A DNA stretch of 39,324 nucleotides from Clostridiales bacterium UBA929 (GTDB taxonomy: Bacteria > Bacillota > Clostridia > Oscillospirales > UBA929), in the NCBI GenBank assembly GCA_002293625.1, contig DBDP01000124.1, positions 1 to 39,324 of the forward strand, given 5' to 3'. Positions 9,001-16,724 of this stretch are shown here, in pieces (within the stretch, counting starts at the first letter, position 1; every line of letters begins with the position of its first letter). The translations under genes were made by a program, and so were the position numbers. A model generated the notes under the pieces. That model was not told the origin of the DNA. It did no database searches and saw only the letters and a list, made by a program, of their open reading frames with translations.

Positions 9001-9644
9001 GCGTCCTCCCGCGTTAAGTAATGCGCGTCGTTCGTGCAAACAAGCGGCAAATCCGTCTCTTCCGCGAGACGCAGAATCGCCCGCATAACGTTTTTTTGCT
9101 CGGCGATGCCGTGGTCTTGCAGTTCTAGGTAAAAACGGTCTTTACCAAATAAGTCCGCGTAGTACCGGGCTGTCTCGGCGGCTTTTTCGGCTTCGCCCTC
9201 GGTCAGGCGGCGCGGGATTTCCCCTCCCAGGCAAGCCGAAAGAGCGATTAAGCCCTCGTGATAATCCTCCAGCAGCTCACGGTCTACGCGGGGTTTCGTG
9301 TAAAACCCTTCGGTGTTTGCGCGGGAGAGCAGACGGCAGAGGTTTTTATAGCCCGTTTCGTTCTCGCAAAGCAGCACCAGATGGTAATGGTCGCTGTCGA
9401 ATTCATGAACCTTGTCGTGCCGTGTGCGCGGCGCGACATACACCTCGCAGCCGAGCAGCGGCTTGACCCCCGCCTTCTTCGCGGCTTTGTAAAACTCCAC
9501 GATCCCGTACATCGAGCCGTGGTCGGTGATCGCGACGGCGTTCTGCTCCAGCGACTTCACGCGCTCCATCAGCCCGCCGATCCGGCACATGCCGTCCAGC
9601 AGGCTGTATTCGGTGTGTACATGCAGATGGACAAATCCGCTCAT
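6090..9644 (-). CDS. dnaE: DNA polymerase III alpha subunit
   Basis: Replicative C-family polymerase, 1184 residues. The N-terminal PHP domain begins HLHVHTEYSLLDG. The polymerase palm has GPGRGSGAGSMVGYSLGITDVDP and the catalytic MPDFDIDFC near 393-400, then FKELYEND and the FALFRPGPMESIPRFID-type finger region (VVALFRPGPMESIPRF). A helix-hairpin-helix (NRRALESLIKCGAFDSMG) is followed by an OB-fold domain from about 1015. Two stretches are absent from usual DnaE proteins: about residues 527-545 and 824-845, both coinciding with hairpin-forming DNA (see findings). AAGGAGG lies just before the ATG and overlaps the stop of the PstS-like gene. Confidence 0.97.
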   Translation of the reverse strand: MSGFVHLHVHTEYSLLDGMCRIGGLMERVKSLEQNAVAITDHGSMYGIVEFYKAAKKAGVKPLLGCEVYVAPRTRHDKVHEFDSDHYHLVLLCENETGYKNLCRLLSRANTEGFYTKPRVDRELLEDYHEGLIALSACLGGEIPRRLTEGEAEKAAETARYYADLFGKDRFYLELQDHGIAEQKNVMRAILRLAEETDLPLVCTNDAHYLTREDADAQDVLMCIQTQTTVDRTDRMKFETQEFYIKSEAEMAALFPREALNNTVKIAEMCDVTLTFGEYHLPRFALPKGEKKPEAYLCRLCAEGFARRYPDNPEGYQDRLAFELDMIAKMGFVDYFLIVADFVNYAKDRGIPVGPGRGSGAGSMVGYSLGITDVDPMKYNLLFERFLNPERVSMPDFDIDFCVRRRQEVIDYVTDKYGASHVAQIVTFGTMAARAAVRDTARALGWTYAEADTVAKAVPFALHMTLDKALDVSSAFKELYENDTRARDLIDMARKLEGMPRHASTHAAGVVITAEPVSEYVPLARVSRKGSRQTANAEESDHGGAEEAVVTQFPMTQLEELGLLKMDFLGLRNLTVLQEAEELVRKRLPDFDGTFPEDDPAVFEMLTQGKTAGVFQLESAGMTGVCMRLRPQSIEDITAVVALFRPGPMESIPRFIDSKHHPERTTYKHPLLKPILDVTYGCIVYQEQVLEILRRLAGFSLGHADVVRRAMSKKKYDVLVAERQAFLDGCRQNGVPEATAQSIFDEIMDFANYAFNKSHAVCYAVVAYRTAYYKCHHPAEYMAALLSSVQGWTGKVGEYIAECQEQGIRVLPPDVNASEEGFTPIDNGQFDNQNVGRDALSAPLVHGLDGNTGAAIRFGLGAIKNLGAGLIAEMMEEREGKAFASFEDFCRRMAKRDLNRRALESLIKCGAFDSMGYKRHALDELSKTLLDDIASGRTIAGQTDLFSMGGGETQEVPIPDIEEWSVKEKLTMERSLTGLYLSGHPIDAYAAELRRSGAQSISHIVEGLEEGSVEDGQGVKLAGLLSGVKTKTTRNNTLMAYATLEDRAGSVELLLFSGVLNRSGGYVKNDAAVLIEGKVSVRDDRPAQILVDSLAPLGFVPGSSLGASDDDTESNAKLYIKLPQTGGREAGRILAMLELFPGNAPAVLVYADTGKKFGCECSHAAPLLAECRALLGEENVVLRG
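7112..7175. repeat. repeat element inserted in frame within dnaE
   Basis: A 64-bp stretch has two parts. A palindrome (GGCGCG 7117-7122 / CGCGCC 7133-7138, containing GTAGGGCGCGATGCCCT on the minus strand) is followed by an A+T block of near-repeats of CAATTGACAA/TGGACAATT at 7146-7174. Both parts look like the dispersed intergenic repeats of Clostridia, not like coding sequence. They are translated as about 22 extra residues (from TPIDNGQFDNQ to DALSAPL) between PDVNASEEGF and the IRFGLGAIKNLG motif of DnaE. The reading frame is kept. Confidence 0.65.
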
Positions 9645-9653
9645 AGTACCTCC

Positions 9654-10889
9654 TTATTGGCGCGGGGCGCTGTCACCCTCGGCGATTACCTCAAACAAAC
9701 CGCCCTGCGCCCGGGTCACAATGATATAGTACGCTTTATAGGGCAACATTCTGTCGTAAGAGGTAAGGAAAACCCAACCGGCGGTAACGTCTTTCTCTTT
9801 TCCCCCGGCCAGAGCGGCGAGCAACACGGGATCGTCAATTCTTTCGAATGAGCGATGCGGCGCAAGTTCACTTGTTGACAGGAAATAAGTATGAGCCACA
9901 TCAAATGAACTGTCAGAGTCTAAAAATAGCCTTTCTCCGTCCGGCGGCAGGTCGCCGTTCAACCCCACATAACCCGCTTCGGCGACGAGTTTTTGCCCTT
10001 CGTCGCTCATCAGCCAGTCGGTCAATTCTTTGCCCTTTTCGTTGCCTTCGTTATAGTAGCTATATGTATAGACTTGCAGAGGGTAGCTATCGTCGGAGAG
10101 CGTCTCGTTTGAGGGTGTAACGCCGTCCACCGCCAACGGTCTTAACCCGTAATGCTCTAAATCTTGCGCAAACGCCCAGCTTAAGATGTTGTAGCCGATA
10201 GCGTTTGGATTTTCTGCGGTAACGGACAGCATATCCGCCATAAAGCCCGCGTAAAGAGCATCGTCGTCTTCGGTCAGCGGAACGCCGCCCATGAAGTCGT
10301 GCATTGCGGTCTGGCTGCCCGAATCGTGATTACGCAGAACAGGGATGATTTCTCCATCGCTGCCGCCGACCTCATTCCAGTTTGTTATCTTTCCCGAAAA
10401 AATGTCGCGAAGCTGTTGCTGCGTCAAGCTCTCAATGGGATTGTCTTTCTTGACGATGAAGACAAACCCTTCTTTCGCGATCGGCGTGATGACCAACTCC
10501 GCACCGCGGTCTCGCGCGTCTTGCAGCGTTTCGTCGTAGTATTTCACAGCCAGTACAACGTCCGCCGGGTTTTCGTTTCCGGGAATCAGACGTTCCAGCG
10601 CGCCGTAGGTTTGGCTGTGGTCGGGCCTGTCCACCCATTCCTTCGTCAGCGCCCACCGCAGCGCCGCGTGGAGCGTGATGGTTGAGGTGCTGCCGTCGAT
10701 AATCGGAAAAACCGACTGTATCTCCTCCGGCGCTTCCGAGGGTGTCGGCGATGGAGAAGGGATAAGCGACGCCTTCGGCGTTTCTGACGGAACCGGAGGT
10801 TCCGGTATATCCAAAAGCGTGGGCTCGCTCGTGCCGCCGCAAGCGGTCAGAAGCAGAATCAAAGCAAGCGACAGAGATAATTTGTGCAT
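9654..10889 (-). CDS. PstS-like phosphate-binding lipoprotein
   Basis: A secreted lipoprotein: MHKLSLSLALILLLTAC gives a signal peptide with lipobox LTAC. A Pro/Ser/Thr-rich linker (residues 25-60) leads to a type 2 periplasmic-binding fold like PstS: IDGSTSTITLHAALRWA, LVITPIAKEGFVFIVKKDNPIESLT, LRDIFSGKITNWNEVGGSDGEI and LRNHDSGSQTAMHDFMGG. The last 100 or so residues are an extra region not found in plain PstS. No pstC, pstA or pstB genes are nearby, so it may act in sensing or binding more than import. The second ATG (10,889) is chosen because GGAGG is 9 bases away; the first ATG is only 3 bases from it. Confidence 0.85.
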   Translation of the reverse strand: MHKLSLSLALILLLTACGGTSEPTLLDIPEPPVPSETPKASLIPSPSPTPSEAPEEIQSVFPIIDGSTSTITLHAALRWALTKEWVDRPDHSQTYGALERLIPGNENPADVVLAVKYYDETLQDARDRGAELVITPIAKEGFVFIVKKDNPIESLTQQQLRDIFSGKITNWNEVGGSDGEIIPVLRNHDSGSQTAMHDFMGGVPLTEDDDALYAGFMADMLSVTAENPNAIGYNILSWAFAQDLEHYGLRPLAVDGVTPSNETLSDDSYPLQVYTYSYYNEGNEKGKELTDWLMSDEGQKLVAEAGYVGLNGDLPPDGERLFLDSDSSFDVAHTYFLSTSELAPHRSFERIDDPVLLAALAGGKEKDVTAGWVFLTSYDRMLPYKAYYIIVTRAQGGLFEVIAEGDSAPRQ

Positions 10890-10931
10890 ATACATCTACC
10901 TCCGTGTGTGTTCATTATCCCCAAAAGGCAG

Positions 10932-11567
10932 TTAAACCTTTCTCACGGGATGCCTGATTACGGTTTTCAATTTAGATAGTTCTGATTTTCGCGGGTCTTT
11001 CAGGTAAATCTCGTGATGATAGCGGCTCGGGGTAATATCGATTTTGTACCCGTTTTCATCGGCATAACGCTCCATCGCGAGGACTGTTTCGGGTTCGTCG
11101 TCATAGGAACCGACGTGCATACACTGTACGCACAAACCCTCATGATACGGGAAAAACTCAACATTTGCGAAGTCCGCCTTCTTCTTCGCGGTCGCCTCTT
11201 CGATCGCCCATGAAAAATCGTCCGGCTTCACGAAGTCCGGCAGACGAATCACGGAGATCCATTGAAAATCCTCTTTGTGCGCGTAATCAATCTCGGCGCC
11301 GGCTGCCGATTGCCACCAAAAGCCTTCCAGCGGCGGCACCGCATACTCAAAAAAGCCCTCTATTTTACGGGAGCCTTTGTGGCTCATCTTGATTGTGTAG
11401 GCGATGGCGTACAATGCGCCTACCGCTTTGCCGTATTCGCCGCCTTCTTCATTCGGGTTGCCTTTCCCGCGAACCGCGAGGTAGTTCATCGGGGGTACAT
11501 CCACAATCCCCGGTTTGCTTGGCGGCAGGTAAAACTCTTTGTACTCTTTTTTGTAATCAAATGCCAT
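10932..11567 (-). CDS. GyrI-like small-molecule-binding domain protein
   Basis: A 211-residue soluble protein of the GyrI-like (AraC effector-binding, SOUL-type) group. It contains the family's opening strand (VPPMNYLAVRGKGNPNEEGGEYGKAVGALYAIAYTIKM), KIEGFFEYAVPPLEGFWW, FQWISVIRLPDFV and the C-terminal NGYKIDITPSRYHHEIYLKDPRK. These proteins bind or hydrolyse small hydrophobic or cyclopropanoid ligands; the ligand here is unknown. There is no DNA-binding domain. The ATG at 11,567 is used since an AGGA lies 10 bases before it. The remnant antitoxin frame upstream ends five bases before it. Confidence 0.85.
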   Translation of the reverse strand: MAFDYKKEYKEFYLPPSKPGIVDVPPMNYLAVRGKGNPNEEGGEYGKAVGALYAIAYTIKMSHKGSRKIEGFFEYAVPPLEGFWWQSAAGAEIDYAHKEDFQWISVIRLPDFVKPDDFSWAIEEATAKKKADFANVEFFPYHEGLCVQCMHVGSYDDEPETVLAMERYADENGYKIDITPSRYHHEIYLKDPRKSELSKLKTVIRHPVRKV

Positions 11568-11572
11568 TGTAC

Positions 11573-11896
11573 TCACGTCCTATCGTTGATGATTCCGTAT
11601 TTTACAGGGAGTTCCGGATCCGATTGAATCATTGAAATGAGCCTGCGCGCTGCGCCGTCCGGCATGTACCGACCAGTTTCCCACGATTAAACCGTTTTAC
11701 GTGACACACCTATTGTCATCGCAAAAACGCTTTGCGTCATGCCAAGAGCTTTTCTTGTGTCTTTAATCTCGTCCGCACTGATGGTTTTTCTAACGGGAGA
11801 AACATTCAAACGAGAAGTACGCAGTTCGATTTTGCCTTCAGAGCAATCTAATAACTCCTGCATTGCTTCTATAAGGTCTTGCCCCATTTTACTCAT
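11573..11896 (-). pseudogene. HigA-type XRE antitoxin, broken by a nonsense codon
   Basis: Reading from ATG 11,896 gives MSKMGQDLIEAMQELLD, then a Cro/CI-type HTH (SADEIKDTRKALGMTQSVFAMTIGVSRKTV). A TAA follows at 11,687-11,689, and the same frame then continues SWETGRYMPDGAARRLISM to a TGA at 11,573-11,575. Family antitoxins have Glu in the consensus V-E-SWE-xG at the stop position, so a single GAA to TAA change explains the break. The HTH is cut in its last helix. The partner toxin upstream is also truncated. Confidence 0.75.
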
Positions 11897-12107
11897 TATA
11901 TAGAACTCGCGCTCCCCCTCTTTTTCCCCGTTCTTCAAGAGACACCCTGATTTTACGAATACAGCCGGTACCTTGAATTATCGGAGACCCTTGCGGGTCA
12001 TCGGTAATTGCTTTTTGAAGTGTAGATAAATCGTCGTCATCACATCCCAGTTCACGCCATCGCCTATCGAAAACCTTAGTATGAATAAACGTTCTGTCTA
12101 TCAGCAT
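11889..12107 (-). pseudogene. RelE/HigB-type toxin, C-terminally truncated
   Basis: The 72 residues match the first two thirds of HigB/RelE-fold toxins: an N-terminal TKVFDRRWRELGCDDDDLSTLQKAI, then DPQGSPIIQGTGCIRKIRVSLEERGKRGGARVLY. The frame ends NE-stop straight after the RGGARVLY strand, where full-length toxins (about 105-115 residues) continue with the YLITAY strand and catalytic helix. The stop codon overlaps the antitoxin ATG, so the missing 35-40 residues look deleted, fusing the toxin to the start of the antitoxin. GGAGA lies 10 bases before the ATG. Not expected to be active. Confidence 0.7.
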
Positions 12108-12161
12108 GTCTGCATTCTCTCCACTTTACTACCAATATGTTATACGAGTTACGAGGGATTT

Positions 12162-13637
12162 TCAAGTGTTCCGCACTTTCCCGACAGCCCAGCGCGCGCC
12201 GGAGAGCAATCCGAAGAACACCACAAAAATCTCCAAACGCCCCAATGTCATCCCCACCATCTCGACAATCAGCGTCGGGACATTGGTTCCGACGTGGGTG
12301 AGTCCGTTTGAGATACCGACCGTACCGAACGCGGAAGCGAACTCAAACAGCGCGTCTTGCAGGGAGCAGTCCGCCGTCAGCGTCAGAAGCAGGGTACCGA
12401 GAACCAAAATTCCCATATAGCTCGCGATAAACCCGAACGTATCGGCGATCAGCGGTCCGTCAATCGGTATTTTTCCGCGTACGCCATTATAGGTCGGTGC
12501 TGCGGTCTTATTCGCGGGAGACAGACGCTTGCGGATATTTTCCCGCGTGATACGCAGTAAAAAATACGTACGCGACAATTTTATCCCGCCCGCAGTCGAG
12601 CCGGAGGAACCGCCGACAATCATCAGCAGTATAAGCAGCCCCACAACAAACGGCGGCCAGACGGCGTAATTCGTTAGGGAGTACCCCGTAGTCGTAAACA
12701 CCGTCACCACCCCGAACACGGCTTGGCGTAAGCCGTTCAAGAACCCCAGTTCCGCCGCGAGCCGCCATACCGACAGAGCGGTAAATACCGTAATCAACGC
12801 AAGCATCACCCGCGTTTCGGTAACCCGAAACACGGAGCGGAGCTTTCCCTTTGCTAACAGCACCAATACCGCGAAATTGGACGCGCCGATGAGCATTAGC
12901 ATAATGGTAATAATTTCGATCGGCAGACTGTTAAACTCCCCTATGCTGCCCGCTTTTGTGGTAAATCCGGCAGTGGACAACGCGGACATGGTGTGACATA
13001 CGGCATCAAAGAGCTTCATGCCGAAAATACGGTATAGCAGCGTTCCCAGCACCAATGAACCGCCGTAAACCGCTGCGATTTGGCGCGACGTTTGGCGCAG
13101 ACTGGGGCGAATCATGTCGGGATGCCCCTCCGCGCTGTACAGCGCCATGGAGTGCTTGCCTTGTATCAGCATGGTAATCATCAAAACGAAGCCTAAACCG
13201 CCGGCATACTGCATAAAGCTGCGGTGGAGCAGGAAAATATACGGCGTCTCTGTAACGTCAACCACGGAAAGCCCTGTGGTCGTCCATCCGCTGACCGATT
13301 CAAACAGCGCCCGCACAAAATCCAGCTGTCCGGCGATGACGAACGGCAGCGCTCCCATCACGAAACTGAACAGCCAGATAAACACAATCAGGAAACTGCC
13401 GCGCCGCGCGCCGCGCTGCCGTCCGCTTTCATCCGCCTTCAGGCGGTATGTAAGCAAGCAGATAGCAAACCCCAGCGCGACGGATGCGAGCATCGGAATC
13501 AGGAACGCCGGAAGAAACCGCGTCTCCTCCGGGTAAAACGGCAGAACCAAAAGCGGAGTGCCGAGCAGCAGACCGATTAGCAGGATCAGCGTCCCGTAGT
13601 CGCTGCCTTTTTTGATGATATGTATCAACGTTTTCAC
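12162..13637 (-). CDS. trkH: TrkH/KtrB-family potassium transporter subunit
   Basis: The 491-residue membrane protein forms the K+ conducting pore. The four pore-loop filters are visible: SGWTTTGLSVVD, SALSTAGFTTKAG, TVFTTTGYSLTN and SAFGTVGISNGLTH, each with the central Gly. A first M1 pair (LILLIGLLLGTPLLVLPF, IPMLASVALGFAICLLTY) and about eight more helices surround them. The start overlaps the stop of the upstream TrkA-like gene by four bases, so pore and gating subunits are co-translated. Confidence 0.93.
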   Translation of the reverse strand: MKTLIHIIKKGSDYGTLILLIGLLLGTPLLVLPFYPEETRFLPAFLIPMLASVALGFAICLLTYRLKADESGRQRGARRGSFLIVFIWLFSFVMGALPFVIAGQLDFVRALFESVSGWTTTGLSVVDVTETPYIFLLHRSFMQYAGGLGFVLMITMLIQGKHSMALYSAEGHPDMIRPSLRQTSRQIAAVYGGSLVLGTLLYRIFGMKLFDAVCHTMSALSTAGFTTKAGSIGEFNSLPIEIITIMLMLIGASNFAVLVLLAKGKLRSVFRVTETRVMLALITVFTALSVWRLAAELGFLNGLRQAVFGVVTVFTTTGYSLTNYAVWPPFVVGLLILLMIVGGSSGSTAGGIKLSRTYFLLRITRENIRKRLSPANKTAAPTYNGVRGKIPIDGPLIADTFGFIASYMGILVLGTLLLTLTADCSLQDALFEFASAFGTVGISNGLTHVGTNVPTLIVEMVGMTLGRLEIFVVFFGLLSGARWAVGKVRNT

Positions 13638-14293
13638 CGCCCGGTCAACTCCGTGACCGCCGCCGTTTCATGATCGTCCGAGGAAATCAGCACCAAAATA
13701 TCGCCGGCGTGTACCCTCGTATCGCCGCGCGGAACCATGCTCATCGTGCCGCGCTGGATACAGCCGACGATAACAGGCAGATTCAGCTCCTTGAGTTTCT
13801 TCCCGGCTGCGGGCGCGTTTTCGGCAACCCGCACCTGCGAAACCCGAATCCGCCCCTCACCGATCGGAATAAGCGTTGAAAGCTCGTCCATAAACACCTG
13901 CTGCTCAATGACCGACGCAATCGTCGATACCGAGGACACGACGGCGTCAATCCCGATCAAATGGAAAAACTCTATCTTCTTCGGGTCGGAGATTAAAGTA
14001 ACTGTGCGTTTGACCCGAAACTTCTTCTTGCACAGCTCACAGATTACCAAATTATCGTCGTCGCGGTCGGTCAGCGCTATCGCAATGTCGGCGTTATACG
14101 CGTCGGCGTCCTCCAGCACAAACGGTTTTGAACCGTCGCCGTGGAAAACTTCCAGCTTCTCAATCTTGGCCAGAGACTGGCATTTCTCCGCATCGTTGTT
14201 GATCGCGCTGACGCGGTAGCCTTTTTTTATTAGGGAGTTGGCTAAAAACTTCGTTTTGTTGAACCCGCCGATTAAAAACACACGAGATTTCAT
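13634..14293 (-). CDS. trkA: TrkA/KtrA-like regulatory protein with degenerate nucleotide loop
   Basis: A 219-residue cytoplasmic regulator of TrkH with an N-terminal RCK_N Rossmann domain (1-130) and a C-terminal RCK_C domain (about 135-219: VRVAENAPAAGKKLKELNLP... VPRGDTRVHAGDILVLIS). The glycine-rich loop is IGGFNKTKFLANSL where a normal protein has GxGxxG, so binding of NAD(H) or ATP is doubtful. The acidic residue after strand 2 (INNDAEK) and HGDGSKP are kept. It overlaps the start of trkH and the stop of the second TrkA-like gene by four bases each. Confidence 0.88.
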   Translation of the reverse strand: MKSRVFLIGGFNKTKFLANSLIKKGYRVSAINNDAEKCQSLAKIEKLEVFHGDGSKPFVLEDADAYNADIAIALTDRDDDNLVICELCKKKFRVKRTVTLISDPKKIEFFHLIGIDAVVSSVSTIASVIEQQVFMDELSTLIPIGEGRIRVSQVRVAENAPAAGKKLKELNLPVIVGCIQRGTMSMVPRGDTRVHAGDILVLISSDDHETAAVTELTGR

Positions 14294-14754
14294 AAGACGT
14301 CTCCCTCCTCATTGTCCAGCAACTTGTCGATCTCTTTGATCGAGAGGACGGCGGGAGAGATGGTATTGATCCCCAGCTCCTGATATACGCATTCCCGTTC
14401 GGTATCATACAGACGCGCGATGACGCGCCCGATCCCGAACATCTTTTTAGCGAGCTGCGCAACCATGATGTTGGTGTTATCGTAATTCGTAACCGATACG
14501 ACGGCGGTGGCTTTTTCAATGTCGGCGTCGCGCAGCACACCGAGATCAGTCGCGTCGCCGACAAGTGATATGCCGGAATACGACGGAGAGAGCTTACGGA
14601 ATGCGTCCCTGTCGCTGTCGATAATGGTGACACCTTCTCCTTCCTCCGAGAGCTTATTCGCGAGATTCGCACCCAGTCTCCCGCATCCGGCAATGATGGT
14701 GTATTCGTCCTGTTTGCCCAAATCTTCATCCCCTTTGATGACAGTATAATACAT
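14290..14754 (-). CDS. TrkA-N (RCK_N) domain protein lacking RCK_C
   Basis: A 154-residue protein with an intact Rossmann loop (IIAGCGRLGANLA), the acidic end of strand 2 (TIIDSDRDAFRKL), LVGDATDLGVLRDADIEKATAVVSVT and the RVIARLYD strand. It stops after the RCK_N domain; the RCK_C ligand domain is absent. With the neighbouring regulator, which has RCK_C but a broken loop, it may form a mixed gating ring for TrkH. ATG 14,754 has no clear ribosome binding site. A TTG at 14,721 preceded by GGGG at 7 bases would give a start (MGKQDEYTIIAG) closer to the family and is a good alternative. Confidence 0.85.
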   Translation of the reverse strand: MYYTVIKGDEDLGKQDEYTIIAGCGRLGANLANKLSEEGEGVTIIDSDRDAFRKLSPSYSGISLVGDATDLGVLRDADIEKATAVVSVTNYDNTNIMVAQLAKKMFGIGRVIARLYDTERECVYQELGINTISPAVLSIKEIDKLLDNEEGDVL

Positions 14755-14768
14755 ATAAGAGATAATAA

Positions 14769-14796
14769 CAATGCGCGACCGCAGGTCGCCCCTATC
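14769..14796. repeat. GGGGCG-type palindromic repeat at the whiA stop
   Basis: Minus strand reads ATAGGGGCGACCTGCGGTCG then CGC; arms GCGACC / GGTCGC. The TAG at its left edge is the whiA stop codon (14,792-14,794), so the end of the gene lies inside the repeat. Same family as the repeats at 6,036 and 20,210-20,341. Confidence 0.65.
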
Positions 14797-15670
14797 CGTC
14801 TATCTCCGCGAGTTTTCGCAGGCGGTGGTTTAGGCAGCTTTTGCTGACGCCGAGTCTCTCGGCGAGCTGTGAAAGGCTGTCCTCGGGATTTTCAAGGCGC
14901 GTCCGCGCCGTTTGGCGCAGAGCTTCCGGTAGCGTATCCAGCCACCCCGATGCCTCCAGACGCTCAATGACACCGCGCAGACGCTCCGCCGCGGCAAGGG
15001 TTTTGTCAAGGTTTGCCGTATCGCAGTTGACGCGGCGGTTGACGCTGTTCCGTAAGCCCTTCTCAAGTTTCGCTTCCATTACGTCCATCGCGCAGACCGG
15101 CGCTCCGCAGAGTGTTAAAAAATCCTCGATCGACGACGACAGATTCAACGAAAGCACCTGTACGCCGCCCCGTGTAACCGGTGCTGCCTCAAATCCGCTT
15201 TCACGCAGCAGGGCGCTCAATTCCCGCGCCAGTATGCGGCGGGGTGTAACGATCTCCAGCAAGTATTTCTTCATTGGGTCGGTAACCGATCCGCCGGAGC
15301 AAAACGCTCCCCGCCAAAAAGCCGCGAGGCAGCACTCCGACTCCAAAACGGCATTGTTTAAGTGAAGCGCAACACTGGGCGCACCGCCGTAGCCGTATGC
15401 GGACAGCACCGAACGCACCCGCTCCGGATCGGTTATCGAAATCATCCATTTTCCGCCGTGAATAATTTCCGGTTGAAAACCAAATACAGTTGCGAACAGT
15501 TCCGAAAGACGATTCGCGTATGGCTCGTGCGAGGTCATAACTCTCAGTTCGTCGTCACGGAAGGCGTTACCCAGCAGCAGCGCGCCGTAACACTCCGCCG
15601 ACGCGCAGCAGTTCCGCGTCACCGGCACGCGGCACATCTCGCGTTTCGCGCGCGCGCTAAACGATTCCAC
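14792..15670 (-). CDS. whiA: sporulation/division regulator WhiA
   Basis: A 292-residue DNA-binding protein conserved in Gram-positives, acting in cell division and sporulation control. It has the N-terminal LAGLIDADG-like domain without nuclease residues (CCLAAFWRGAFCSGGSVTDPMKKYLLEI) and a C-terminal HTH (PEDSLSQLAERLGVSKSCLNHRLRKL). GTG at 15,670 is chosen since it yields the family start (VESFSARAKREMCRV) and GAGGAG lies just upstream; it overlaps the yvcK end by 14 bases. The neighbours rapZ-yvcK-whiA are the classic conserved trio. Its stop codon is part of a palindromic repeat. Confidence 0.94.
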   Translation of the reverse strand: MESFSARAKREMCRVPVTRNCCASAECYGALLLGNAFRDDELRVMTSHEPYANRLSELFATVFGFQPEIIHGGKWMISITDPERVRSVLSAYGYGGAPSVALHLNNAVLESECCLAAFWRGAFCSGGSVTDPMKKYLLEIVTPRRILARELSALLRESGFEAAPVTRGGVQVLSLNLSSSIEDFLTLCGAPVCAMDVMEAKLEKGLRNSVNRRVNCDTANLDKTLAAAERLRGVIERLEASGWLDTLPEALRQTARTRLENPEDSLSQLAERLGVSKSCLNHRLRKLAEIDG

Positions 15671-16724
15671 TGCGCTCCTCCTCGCTAATCGCGTCCCGTA
15701 TCCAGTCCAAAAGCGATTCATCCATCTGACGGTACGCTCCCTCACGCGGGCATTTTTCCAAAAACAGCTCGGTCAGCGCCGAAGCCAGTTTCAGAGGATG
15801 GTGACGCACCTGACCGCCGCGCAGCGTCATCAGCGGGCGTTCCCGCAATTCAATACCGGCCTTCGCGAATCGTTTTCGGTCAAGACGCGCCGCGCCCGCA
15901 CCCTCGGCGGCATAAAGCGCGATGACGTCCTCCGGGATCGGAGCGTTGTTTGCGAGACAGACGTCAAAGACCGGGCGTTTCGCGTGGCGGATAATCTCGC
16001 GGGCGTGATCGAAACAGGAGTACCCTTCCGTCTCCCCTTCCTGCGTCATAATATTGCAAACATAAATACGCAGAGCGGAGGACGCGGACAGCGCTTCGGA
16101 GATCCCCTCCGCTAGCAGATTCGGGATGACGCTTGTGTATAAGCTCCCCGGTCCCAGCAGAATAAGTTCGGCGTTAGCAATCGCTTCCAATACGTCATCA
16201 CGCGCGCGGGCTTTTTCGGGGATTAGGCGAACCTCCTTAATACGGCACTTCTGCCGCTTCTTGCAATCGAAAATATTGCTCTCGCCTGTGACGCGCGAGC
16301 CGTTTTCAAAGACCGCCTCCAGCAGCGTGGGACCCCGCGACACCGGCAACACCCGCCCCGTAACGGCCAATACCTCGCTCATCCGCTCAATCGCCTCGTC
16401 GAAGCTGCCTGATATCCCGGTCAGCGCGGCCAAAAAGAGATTACCAAAACTCTGCCCTGCCAGCGTGCCTTCGGGAAAACGGTAATTCAAAAGACGCTCC
16501 ATCGTCGGCTCGGTGTTCGCCAGCGCGAGGATGCAGTTGCGGATATCGCCGGGCGGGATAATCCCGAGGTCTTCCCGCAGACGGCCGGACGAGCCGCCGT
16601 CATCGGCGGTCGTAACGATGGCGGTGATGTTCTCGCTGCACAGCTTCAGCCCGCGCAGCATACTGGACAGCCCCGTACCGCCGCCGAGCGCCGCGATGCG
16701 GATGCCGGAGGCGAGATCGTTCAT
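15657..16724 (-). CDS. yvcK: gluconeogenesis factor YvcK/GlmR (CofD-like)
   Basis: A CofD-fold protein that binds UDP-sugars and steers carbon toward cell-wall precursors. Visible are IAALGGGTGLSSMLRGLK at the start, TADDGGSSGRLREDLGIIPPGDIRNCILALAN, LLNYRFPEG, SFGNLFLAALT and LILLGPGSLYTSVIPNLL. ATG 16,724 overlaps the rapZ stop by four bases (ATGA), and upstream in-frame sequence is not family-like. The product is 355 residues, slightly longer than the B. subtilis protein. Confidence 0.94.
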   Translation of the reverse strand: MNDLASGIRIAALGGGTGLSSMLRGLKLCSENITAIVTTADDGGSSGRLREDLGIIPPGDIRNCILALANTEPTMERLLNYRFPEGTLAGQSFGNLFLAALTGISGSFDEAIERMSEVLAVTGRVLPVSRGPTLLEAVFENGSRVTGESNIFDCKKRQKCRIKEVRLIPEKARARDDVLEAIANAELILLGPGSLYTSVIPNLLAEGISEALSASSALRIYVCNIMTQEGETEGYSCFDHAREIIRHAKRPVFDVCLANNAPIPEDVIALYAAEGAGAARLDRKRFAKAGIELRERPLMTLRGGQVRHHPLKLASALTELFLEKCPREGAYRQMDESLLDWIRDAISEEERSGIV

